From Orthonyx spaldingii (lineage: Eukaryota; Chordata; Aves; Passeriformes; Orthonychidae): DNA of 64,000 bases. Below are positions 24,301-36,300 of the stretch, one piece after another. The notes under the pieces were generated by a model, which worked only from the letters and a program-made list of their open reading frames with translations, ran no database searches and was not told the origin of the DNA. The position numbers and the translations under genes are program-made. How positions within the stretch are numbered: position 1 is the first letter of the stretch; each line of letters begins with the position of its first letter. The stretch covers positions 2,210,025 to 2,274,024 of the forward strand of contig VZTJ01002639.1 in NCBI GenBank assembly GCA_013397795.1, in the 5' to 3' direction.

Positions 24301-27300
24301 TAGACGAGTAGCTTTGTTAGATATTTTCAAAAAAAACCAATCAGTTGTTTACTAAGTCCTTATAAATGATTTGCAGACTAAAGTATTAAATTACACATAT
24401 AATTGTGTGTGAGATGTGCACACAGTGACCCTATTTTTACTCTTTGGAACTCTTAGTTGTATTCATTCTCAGTGAACTGTTTTTTTCAAAAGCAAAACTT
24501 TTACTGATGTCAGGAGAGCATAAGAGCACCTTTAAAAAACAAATGTATTTGACATCACACACCAAACAAGTGGGGCATGATCAAGCAATTTTAGTAATAA
24601 AACATCATCAGCAGAAGTCAGCGCCAGGCAATGAACATATAAATAACCAGGACAGAAGAAGCCAGGACTTGTAATGAAGCAGCAAAAATCGCAAAGACAG
24701 CAATGAGATGGGTATGATGACCACTGTAATATTAGCTTTTTAATACCAAAATGGGTTGGAGCATAAACAGACAAACTAGATGAAGCAGGGTAGCAAATAC
24801 TTTGATACCCACATCCTCGCCAGTCTGTGTTCTAGTACAAGAAAATTATATCTTCAAAAGCTTTGACCCATTTGAAAACAAAGGTATCACACATTTTTCA
24901 TGTAATAGAAATTCACAGTGTTTACACATTGCATATGGAAAAACAAGTAAATCACTTACCAAGGATTAATATAAAATGCCAAAAGATAATCAGTCCAAAG
25001 GCATGAGGGTAGCAGAGTTAGGAAAGCAAATACACTTCTACGCCTGTGAGCATTAATAACATACATAAAGATGAAAAAGTGAGGAGAGTTAGTAAGACAA
25101 ACAGAAATCAGGAGATCAGCAAATTCTATTTTAAAAATCAGCTAGACCCATAAATCCTACTTCGTACTTACTTCCTAAGAATGTTATTAGTATCCCTAGG
25201 ATTTTTACTCCTCAACCTGACACCCTCTGCAGGATTTTCAGCTATCCAACACAAAATTCTATACGGTCAAAATAAGCATGTCTTATCATATTGATTCAGG
25301 CCTGTTACTCCAAATTTTCAGAGAGTAAAATGGGTAGGAAAATATCATCAACAGATTTACAGCCATTGCATAGGTGGTATTAAGCCAATTTTCTGGTATT
25401 TCCAAATATTCAGTACTGACATAGTTTGTTTTTATCACATACAGCTATGATAATCTCCTACATTTGTTCTTGCAAGTGATCCTGTGGATATCAGAAGATC
25501 TATATCAGAGATAAATTCAGATGCTTCCATATCTCTTAATACCCTCTAGTGAGTCAGATTTCTCACGGCATCCATATAACAGTTTACAGAGTGCTTAAAA
25601 TTCTCTCCTGGGTTTTCATCCTTGCTTGAACAGTTCTTCTAACTGTTGAATATCTATGAATAACTATTCACAGCAGATTCTACTGGGGCTAAAGGAAACA
25701 TGAGTACAAAATAATTCTAAACTTCTGCATTGCAGGTTCTGCTGTGCATTAATCCAGGCAATCCACTCAGGCCTGTTCTACCTATTGGTGAAATGGGCTT
25801 CAGGTACTTTGCAAATACAAAAAACTCATGAAACTTAAACAAACTTGGCTCCAGTAGAAGGATTTTTTTATCAAAATATACCCTTGGTGTGTTTTTTCCC
25901 CATCAGAAAATCTGCTGCTTTAGAAGTGATACCGTTCTTCTGCAGCTGTTTTAAAGAGGAACCACAAAGTGAAATTTCCTTGTTCAGTACTCTTGGCTCT
26001 TATGAATTTGGTAGATACTGTTTTCCCTGATAATTAAGTCATGTCAAATATAATCATCTCTAATCTCAATCTTCCAACCAGTGGAAGAAACCTTCTGCCC
26101 ATGCAGTGAAAACTCCAACTTAGGCTTTAATGAGTTTTGCTGCTGCAGAGAAAAGGGGCAGTGCAGTTTCTGCAGGGCACCTTCCCCAGGCATTGGTAGG
26201 AATTGTGTGGGTAAGGCAGAAGCAAGAGCCCTTTCTAGTTCATCATATACCAGAATAACTGCAGAATCAGACCCTTAAGGCTCATTTGTTGTTTGAGTTT
26301 TTATGGGTCTGGACTGAGGATGAAATCTGGTTTTCCATAAGCAGATCTCTGGTGCCACAGAGGTTTCCATTAGGCTCAGAAGAGAGAAGTGATGATGTTG
26401 CTGGAATACTTCTCTTTTCTTTGAGAAACTGCACGTGAGGCTTTTACTTCCTCTTGCCTACAAAGGCAAAGGAATTATTGTAGCCTGGGCTTCTTCCATC
26501 GTCAATCCTCACAAGAATTTTCCACACCTTATCAAATCACAGGCTAACATACTTGCAAACTGATTTATATTCACAGACTAGGAGCTCTAGCATCTAAACC
26601 AATTGATTTTATTCAACATATGAAAAATTTGTAATTGTCCAAAAAAATACAATACTGTTTTTCTGCAATTATATAGTCTTTCACATCCTGCTCAAGTGTA
26701 CCGAAAACTTAATTAAAAGAAAGAGATGCAGAGATTGCTCAAATCCTGAAAACTCTGCTGAGGTGAGCTTCCCTTAGGAATTAGTGGATATGCCCATAGC
26801 TCCGTTACTAGATCCCTAAAATAAGCCCAAGCAAAAATGGTTTTTTAATTCTTCTCCCTGTCTGTAGGGCTCTATTTCCCACCTGGCTGCATTGATGGTT
26901 TATGAATCTGGTCTTGACATTAGACAACAGAGGCACACAAAACAACTCTCAGATAAGTAAGGACCATAAAATAAGGACATGCTGCCTTCAGTTACAAAAA
27001 AAAATTGTGGAGCTATTAAGCAGGAATGCTTTCCTCGATTTATATTTTTATAAATTAAGTATGTATACATATATACATATACACACACACATACATAGAT
27101 ACTAAATCAAGCAACAAGAACCTTCACTTTAACATCTAAACCTATTAATTCCCTTCCCATTAAAAAAAAAGCCTTTTATGGTTTTAATAACATCTGTTGC
27201 TAGTTTAATAATTTCATTCAAGCTTGGCTATTTAATTAACATGAGTGTTTGATCTTCTGCCTTTTTTGCCATTAATATAGTCCAAGCAAGAGGAGCTGAG

Positions 27301-30300
27301 GGATGGTTTCATTTGTACTGCATACAGCTGGCTGCTATTAAAGCTAAACAAGCAAGTGAAGCTTGTTTAATATCCAGCTAATTAGCAGCACAGTGAGATA
27401 TTGACAAGATTTGCTGGGCTTGTTAGTTCAGTTTGCAGGCTTATTAGCAAAAGGCTTGTTGTGGTGCAGTGTCAACCCGTTTAATCCCATCCTTGCTGGC
27501 AGGCTGTGTCCTGTGACATCATTGAAGCTGTTCCCTGTGCACCAACTTTTCTTTCCAACTTCTTAGCTGTCAGCAAAGCTGACCATGGGTGTAAAACCAA
27601 GGCACATATTTTCTTCTTCTGACATCCTGAAATGGGGCTGATGTCATGCTTTTAAATATCTGTGTTTGGGCTTGCCTTGAAAGAGAAGAGGTTTTTGCAG
27701 AGATTGCTAAGAACAGAACAGTAAACCTTAGGTCTGTCATTACCACTGATTTGATTATCAAAATAGGAATAGAAATGACCACACTGGTGCCAGTCAGGTA
27801 GATCTCAGAGCCTTTTACTTCATTAAAGCCAAACCTACAGACTTTCTTTATTCAGATACTTCTCTTCAGCTGATGGTGACAGTGACGATTTAGAATCCAT
27901 ATCAGTGCCTGCAACTCTTGCAGGTGATTTTCTAGACTAGCAAGATGTGTTTAGGGATTTTTTTTTTTGTTATCTTTTTTAACAGCACTGAATATTAAGT
28001 TGGAGTATATATTTGAGTTGGCTTGTCCTTGTCTTGTAATGAAAGGAAATATTAATTAATGGCACTGCTTGAAGACAGTTGCTAATTAGTCATCTATAAA
28101 TAAGCTTACTCCTGGATGTAAATATATGGCAGTGCTAATGGATTTATAGATCAAGTTTCTACAGTTGTGTTATTTTAGGAAATATGTCTCTAAGAGAAAG
28201 GGAAAAAAATATCCTCCCAAAACACATCTATGCAACTTGGCTGGCATGTATATACATCATTTCCTACTAAAAATAGCAGGTGACAGAATGTGTTCAGTCA
28301 CCATTCAAGAAATAAAATACATACAAGGAATAACTAAATTAACAAGCATAGTAGTTTTATACTAAAGAGGGACAGCAATGACATAAAAAGTAAGCACTTT
28401 TTGAAAGATTAAAGATAACATTTGCCAAAAAGCAGAGATGGGGGAAAACACAAACTTTGCTTCAAACACTCACCAATTATAGGGAAGCTTTCCATCTCTC
28501 TCTAAAGACGCAAAATTCACAAATGTTCCAGCCCCACACTCCCTGTTCCAGGAAGACCATTAGGTAAAAAGTTACTATTTTTGGATTCCCAACACTTGCA
28601 AAGAGGTTGATTTAACAGAGAACTCTTGGAGTTGCAGGGAAGTGCTGAACACTCACATCTGTGACTAGGTCTGAGATAATCTGTAATAAACATAACTAAA
28701 ACCCCTTAACATAGATGTACAAAATCAATAAACATTCAACATCACTTGAGATCAAATTACCTAAAAATGCTTCAAAAGAATGAAAGTCTCAAATAGACCT
28801 TATCTTCTATCCAGATTTGTGCTTTTCATAGTCTGGCACTAGCAATGGTTTCTGGCCTCAGTACACATGTTAAATATTTACCTTTCTATACTAAATATTC
28901 ACTGTTCCCACTCTAAGGAAAAGTTGTTTAATTGTGTCCTTTTTACAGGACAATTGTAGGTAATTTTGAGTTAAGAAAATAACTGTAGGGAAAAGAAAAA
29001 AAAAAATCATGACTAACATTCTAGTAGTGTCTTTATTGTAAGTCCATTATTTTCAGCTATGAATTGTAAACTGACGTGACTATTTCCTTGATTTAAGCAA
29101 ACAATTGCTCGGAGCTTCTTACTGGATTTATTTTCTAAATTTCCTTCTGGGGTGTTTATCTTCTGTGGCTAGAAGCAGTGATGAAGAGAAAAAGCTTTGG
29201 GCTGGCTGCACAGTCATTAAGTAGGAAAGAGTATTAATTTAGCTGGGATTTTCACAGAGCCAGTTACATGTGAAAGGAGCAAACCACATAATGTTTTCTG
29301 AAAAAGATAACCTGAAAAATGTGTGTGATGTGGTCATCTGTTGCATGGATTACATAGACAAGATACAACACACAAAATGCAGCATCTGCTAGATTGTTAA
29401 GTACAAGATTTTTTGCATAAGTGGTTTTTTTTACATGAAACAATTTCCTTTCTTGACATAGTACAGTAATTTAATATAAATTACATAGATTATAAAAGGA
29501 CAAAGACTCTTGACACCTTCAAAACCAGTAGGTAAACCAAATATCTAGAGTTTGGGGAAACTTCTATAGCTTACACAAGCCACAACAACCCACATTAAAG
29601 TGAACTGTTGCAGGTAAGAACACCCAGAAAAGGAAATTGAATTTCAATATTCAGGTATAAATGATTGGTGCAGACTGGCAAATGGTGAGAGAGACACTCT
29701 AGAAAATGTTACCTGTTGATATGGAAAAATCTCCTGTTCCAAACCATATCAAAGACTTGCAAAGCATCTTTATGTTCTACTCATGCTCATTTGCCTCAGA
29801 TACTAATTAACATTTACGTTCCTGACACAACCCTTTTGTAATAAGTGATTGCACTTCTTACAGACTCTTGCAAAGCTGTAAATGAGACAAAGGTTGAGGC
29901 TTGTAAGTCAGTTCTAGAGTGAAAATACATAGAAGGAGAAGACAGGCTACTCCTCAACAGCAGCAACACAAATCTCTTGAAGACATCCTGTTCACAAGCA
30001 TCTTAAGTAGCACCCACACACAAAAGCATTCTCAGCTGAAAATATTGTAATGATGTGTTGTTCGTGTCTATTTTTTTTTCTTTGTAATTAGCATAAATCT
30101 GGACTTACCTGGCCATTTGTAGGTGTTTTCTCCTGAGTACAACAAGAGTCACCAGCAGCAGTCCAATCAGAAGGATACTCAGGATGGCCAACACAGAGAT
30201 TACCACCACGTTGGGGTTCATCTCAGTGACTGCACATACAGAAAATGACTCTCAGTTATTTAGTTCAGAAGCACTGACAGTTGTGTTTTGTTTTTCCCTG

Positions 30301-33300
30301 AGTTTTGATAATGCTATTTTTCTAAACTTATCTCAAAGAGTCTGGAGTGTTACAGAGAGAAAAACCCACCACAAGAGATAAAGAGAGAGTTTGAGTAGCT
30401 ATAGATAAAAGGGAGAGTTTGAGGAGCTATTGCTCTTAGGAAATTTCTTTGGGGAAATAACTTCACTCTGGCATTTTTATTAAACTTTGGCATGTTCTGA
30501 TTTACTATTTTTTTCCTTTTTAGCTGACATTTATAACACAAGAGAAAATGGTGAAGGTAATACATAGAGACATTCAACATCATCATCATCATCTATGTCT
30601 CCAAAGCACATTTCTGCTTTGAAGTTGTTCTTCAACAATAATCAATACGTTTTCTGACCCAGAAGCAGGCTGGGCCTCTGTAACATACTGGGTTGAAATT
30701 CCTCAATTACTCTGGAAAATGACATGCCCAGGGATCCTCCATCAGGAGCCTTTCGGCTGTAGCTGCTGAAGATCCTGCAGAGGCCTTTCTTCTCTCTCAC
30801 TTCTTTGCTGAATGCAGGAAGCCTTAACAGCTTATGAATGTGATTTTCCTCTTGTTTGGGCTTGCTGAGAACACATTTTTCTCCATAAATATTATCAAGC
30901 AGTTCCCTGATGTTTAGTATTGACACCACAAATGATTTCTAAAACCCAGTACAGAACTGAGTCCCTAGTTCACATTTTTCCAAGCCAACCCCCTAGGAGG
31001 ACCTTTTCTAAGGACTTTCCAAAGCTGCTCCCCCATCCCATCCACATCTGGCAGCCTTTCCATGATACAAACAACCCCTGGGGCCAACATTACTAAGTGC
31101 AGCTTTAGAAAGCACGGGGAAACAGATGTAGCTGGATGAGGAAGAAGAAAGCAGGGAAGTGCTGCTTACCCATGGTGGAAACTGCAATGAAAGTGGGAAT
31201 ACTGGGGCTATTATGGCTGAAGGTGGTCACGCTGCAGTTGTAGGAAGTGGCAGGGGTTAGTCTGGAAATGGTCACGACATGTGAAGAGACAGTGACAGGT
31301 TCCTGCAGACATGGGGAAAAACACGCAGGGGTTTGTCTCTCCCATAAACGCAAGAGCACAAATCAGTGTTCCATACATTTGGCAGGTAAAGTCAGATCTG
31401 GTGAAAGAAACCAGCACTTTAAAACACACGAAAGGTAACCAGGGCCCAGCCTCAAAAACAGGCAGATAGTCTGGCAGAAAAGGGGGGAGGAACAGGCATG
31501 AATACAGCAGCAAGAACAACCCAGAGCATTCCAGGGACCCCAGAGCCTTTTGCGGAGAGGACAGATGCCCCATGGTGGGTTGGGCAGGCACATGTTTGGT
31601 GGGGGAAGGCACTGTGGCTTCCAGGACACCTCCAGATGTGGGCACAGCTCATGAGCTCTGGTTACTAAGCCACACAGGTAGGAGGAAAACAAAGTTATTT
31701 TTATTCTAAGAACAGCCAAGGCAGTCACAATCTGTCTGCCATGAATGAAACCACAACTGTGATTTGAATGCATGTCATCTCCACCTCTGAGGCAACTCCT
31801 CTGGATGTGAAGACCTGTGAGCCCTTTTGAGTGGTCAAGGTGAAAAACAAAGCTAGAACAAAGCGTTTTGGTAATAATTATGATCAAACACCCTACACCT
31901 CAGTTTTTCTAGCTGGTAGAAACTCTACCTAACATATTTAGACAATGTGTTAATTACTAGGACCCTTGTGAACACTTTTGTGGATTTTAAATGCTGATAG
32001 AGCAAGAGAAAACAAACACAACAAGAACAACACATCCATTGACTTAAAGAAAGAGAGTCTTAAGGCCCTCGGTTTTCTAGACTGTCCAGCAGAACCAGGG
32101 CTGGGTTACACTTGTAAAAATAGGGACACCGAGCCAGTGGTTTAGAAGGGAAAGAAGGAGAAGTTTTATGAATGAACTCACTCCAGACAGGGAATGCAAG
32201 ATGCTGTAACAAATCCCAGGCACTGGATATTTGCAAGAGCCTGTTGTCAGTCAAGGCCTAATTCTAGGCTCCTGTTGCAGAGCAATTCTGAGGTACATCG
32301 TGCAGATGAAATCACATGGTCATGACTGTAAGGGAGGTGACTTTTATTGCCTGAGCTGAAAGGAGGAGCCACACTTTGGCAACTGGACTTGGTTGGATGT
32401 TTCCATTTTCCCTTCCGGGAAATTTAAATTAGCCAACTCAAATCCAAGATGTTCAAAATCGGAAAGCTGTTGCTTTTCATTTCACTGATTTAAAGATGAA
32501 GGAAAGGGACAAAAATGTTCATGTAATTAGCATGAAAAACCACAAAGAATTTTCACCAGTCTACTTGGAAAGCATCCCTTTTTACAGTTCAGAAAGGAGG
32601 CCTTCCCAGTTTTTCATGGAGACAGATAAGAGAGTGATGAATCTAATGAGGAGTGAGATGACAATCTCTGCGCATTATCCAGTGCCAGATGTTCACATCA
32701 ACAAATGAGACACCCCACTGAAGCATCTGCCAAATGAAGCAGTCTTTTCCTGATGTTCTGAAAACAGATCTGCTCTGAATTAAAGTTGCAAATCCTGTGG
32801 TACTTTCCCTGCCTGATCTCATCGCTATTTTGAATCTCTGGTAAGTGATGATAATTACTTCACAACCTTTGCTATTCAGTGTGAAAAATCAGGATTCTAG
32901 ATGTGGAATCCAAAATACCCAAAAGATTAAAGTGCATTTAAACATTTTTTTTCCTTTAGTCGTTGTCTGGCTCAATTAAAAAAGAATATTAAATAATTCA
33001 GGCTGATCTTCCATAGGATTAAAGAGTGTGCAAGTCTTTTGCAGTAATCAGTGGTTTAAGTAGGTAATTTTTCACTTCTTTCTGAATGATTCCCCATTAT
33101 GTGTCACAGTCCACATGAGAGAATAATGTTTCATGGCATGTAATCAGAGTGATTCATTATATCATCAGCTAAAGCACAAAGTAAGCCTCACATATACAGC
33201 ATTGAATGACAAGGAATTAAAGCTAATAATGCTCTCTATTTTTCACTCAACAGCAATACCAATTTAAATACTATATATTTAAATTGACCTCTGAGCACAG

Positions 33301-36300
33301 GTACCCGACTGGACAGAGAGAAAAGGAGGTTCATTTGTGAGGCTCAGAAGGTGGGTCTTGAAGAAAATACCCTGAGATAAAATGCATGAGGAGCAGGCAC
33401 ATTTAGAGAATAAAGGTACTCTGAACAACAGGGAAGCTCCTACTGAACTTCAGTTAACAGATCTCAAAACCTGGAGTAAAGTATGCCAGAAATAATTAGA
33501 TACTGTATAAGAGATCTCCTGGCATCTAATTATATCTACTTTTCCCATTCCCTATGAAGCTACCTGAGCATTTTTCCCTTCTTGCTCCTTGACAGTCCCT
33601 TGGTTTTGTGGCCTCTTAGTTTTTGCACAGTGTATCAGAGCCATTTCCACATGTGGCCAAACACTGACACTGCTGAATGCACATAGTTTCTCTCCAGCCA
33701 GTAATAATCTCATCAATAAGATAGAAGTCAACCTTAACATTGCAAAACAATGAAATATTTTAGTATTTGAAGTGTAGCTTCAGTAGTTTAGCTTTTAAAA
33801 GTTTAGTTCTGAACCACCTGATCACATATGGTATAAAATGTCATTGGGCTTTACATGCACATGCCCAGGAGCAGACACCAAACCAGAAAGGTGCAAGGCC
33901 CAGTCCCAGGTTCAGAGATCAAGAGTGGACACCAAAGAGGAGACACATACCTGGACTTTTGTTTCCTGCCCAGATCCAGCCTGCTGACAGTAGACTTCAA
34001 AGAAATCAGCTACTCCTTCTTCCACCCACAGCAGAGTCACGGAGGTCTGAGTCTTGTTGACAGCAAACAGTGATTTTGGAGGGGCTGGTTCTGGTGTAAG
34101 AGAAAAATCCCCTTTCATTAAGCTTATCTTTAAGTTTCCAGACAACTGAGAAAAATGAAAAATTTGAAAGCAATGCCTGATGCCCTTCTATCTTTCATTT
34201 CCTTCAGATAAAGTCTACCAATGTAAATCCTCTCACGATGACAAACTATCACTGTAAAATGGGAAGATGATGAAGTGTGTTGGTTTTTCTTCTCTATTTA
34301 AACTGTTCTCTATTTGGACAGATGGATAATTACTTCACTTCCCTTTTCAGCAGAGCCCTTGTTTGAGGATGATCAGTGGATTCTATTAATAGAACAATGT
34401 TAGCAGAAATTCTTTCAGAGAAGATGACTGTTCACCTGTTAGCAACACATTTGGCCTGAGAAAGCTTTTCTTCACAAGGCTTGCCCAGGAGACTATAAAG
34501 AAGCAGCTTGCTTCCTGAAAGCAAAGGCTGCCTAGGTTTATTTAGTTCCAGCAGAGGAAATATTACCAATTACCAGTTTAAAAAAAACAAACTTGTAGTC
34601 TTTTTTTTCCCTCCTGGCTAGCATTTAAGACCCACTGGATCTGTACTCACTTTTATAAGCTGTAGGAATGCAGAGGTCCAGATCGCAGGGGGTCCTCAGT
34701 TTATTGCTTTGATTTTCATTGCTTTTTTGCTGGATGAACTGACAGTGGGCAAACAAATAAAAGAGCCTGTCAAGGAGGGGACAACCCTGTGACAGGAGTG
34801 GTAGATGGAAGGTCTCCTGGGAGTGATGGCATCAGAGGTGCTGTGAAACATGGATGAGGGCCTGCACTCAGCACCCCTGGCCCCGTGTGGGGTGGCCTTG
34901 GCTGCTGCCTCCAGGGCCATCTCCCTGCCTGGGGAGGTCGCTCCTCACCATAACTGCACACAAACCCACCTGGAGAACGGAAAGCACAGAACAGCAGGGG
35001 AAATCCTGAGGAACAGGGCAGGAGCAAACAGCCTAGGCATAGTGTTAAGGTGAGAGATGCATTTTGTCCTCAGCATTATTTAAACACCAAGGTTTAATCC
35101 TGATTTTCATCCTGATGACTTCACATGGCAGGTACTGGCAATCCCTAGCTTTCCACACCTTGTGCCTCCAAGCTCTTCTGCTTTGCCTTCAGAGACTGTA
35201 ACATTTGGGTTTTACATTTCTGAGCTACTCTGCACAGTTTTCAGATTTCCTATTCTATGGATGTTTAATTAAAGCTGTAATTCTCAAACAATGACCCAAT
35301 TTCAGAATTCTGCATTTCAGAACGCTGCATACAATGGGTGATGCACAAGAACATTTTGGTTTTACTTTTTTTCTTTCACAAATAATTTGTTATTCTGTGA
35401 GATGCTCTCACAGTAACCTTGGCACAAGAGACTTTCTCAAGTAGTTATAGACATTTTGGAGACATATCTGATCCTAAAACAATCAGATCTGTGTTCTGGG
35501 GTTGGAGGCTGCCCAATCTACACTGGCATTATGGAAAGAGTTGGGGAGGCACTGAGGGACATTCATGTGTGTCATGGGGCTTGCAGCGTTCATATTGTCC
35601 CAATGCTACTTAGAAAGTGTCCCTCTCCCATAATTACACACATATATCTGCTCTTGGACTCAGAAACACATTCCATCTCTCACTCCAGGTAAAAAAATGG
35701 CCTCAATTAAAATACGAGTTTTGCATTTGGGCAGCATCCCAAGCAAATCCTCCTTTGCTTCCAGCAAATGGCTTGATTTTTCTGCAGGTGGAAAGTTGCC
35801 AGGATGAAGCAAACATCATGAAGGGAAGAACATTTGGCAGGAATGCTTAAGTGACTGCCAAGTGCTGAGTCGTCTATCACTCAGAGTCAGTTTCCACTAC
35901 TGCTAATTACAACTCCCATTGCTCCCCTCAGAAACAGAGAGAAGGAAAACCTCTGGCAAAATATCCCTGCTTTCGTCTATTCAAAGTTCAAACATCATAA
36001 AAGGAAAAAAAAAAAAATCAAACTCAACCCAACACAAAAGTCTAGAAGGGATTTACTGAATGTCTAGAAGAGATTTATCGAAATCATTCCTCCTCCTCTT
36101 TGTTGTCTGAAAGACAAAATACCCATCCCAGAACAGTAAGAGTGCCTGTCCATAAGGAAAGAACAGGAAGATACAGCCATGCTGTAGCGTGCACAACATG
36201 AATAAGACTTGTGGATCTGTCTGAAAGATAAAGCTAGCTGGTATTTTGAAATACCACCCTAAAATATTTGGACAATGGTAGCTGGGGGTTATATTTGTCC

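Larger units (their letters stand above)
25044..28473 (-). other. PTPRO: PTPRO intron 14 of window
   Basis: This 3.4-kb intron contains two stretches resembling conserved regulatory DNA (about 27170-27560 and 28040-28145) and a TA/CA microsatellite near 27061-27098. No further exon was found. Confidence 0.75.

Noticed and set aside
31363..31887. 174-codon open frame on the - strand next to exon e12
   Set aside because: Sits upstream of e12 in intron 11 in a stretch open in more than one frame. No motif is recognisable and the true acceptor at 31303-31304 excludes it from the PTPRO transcript.
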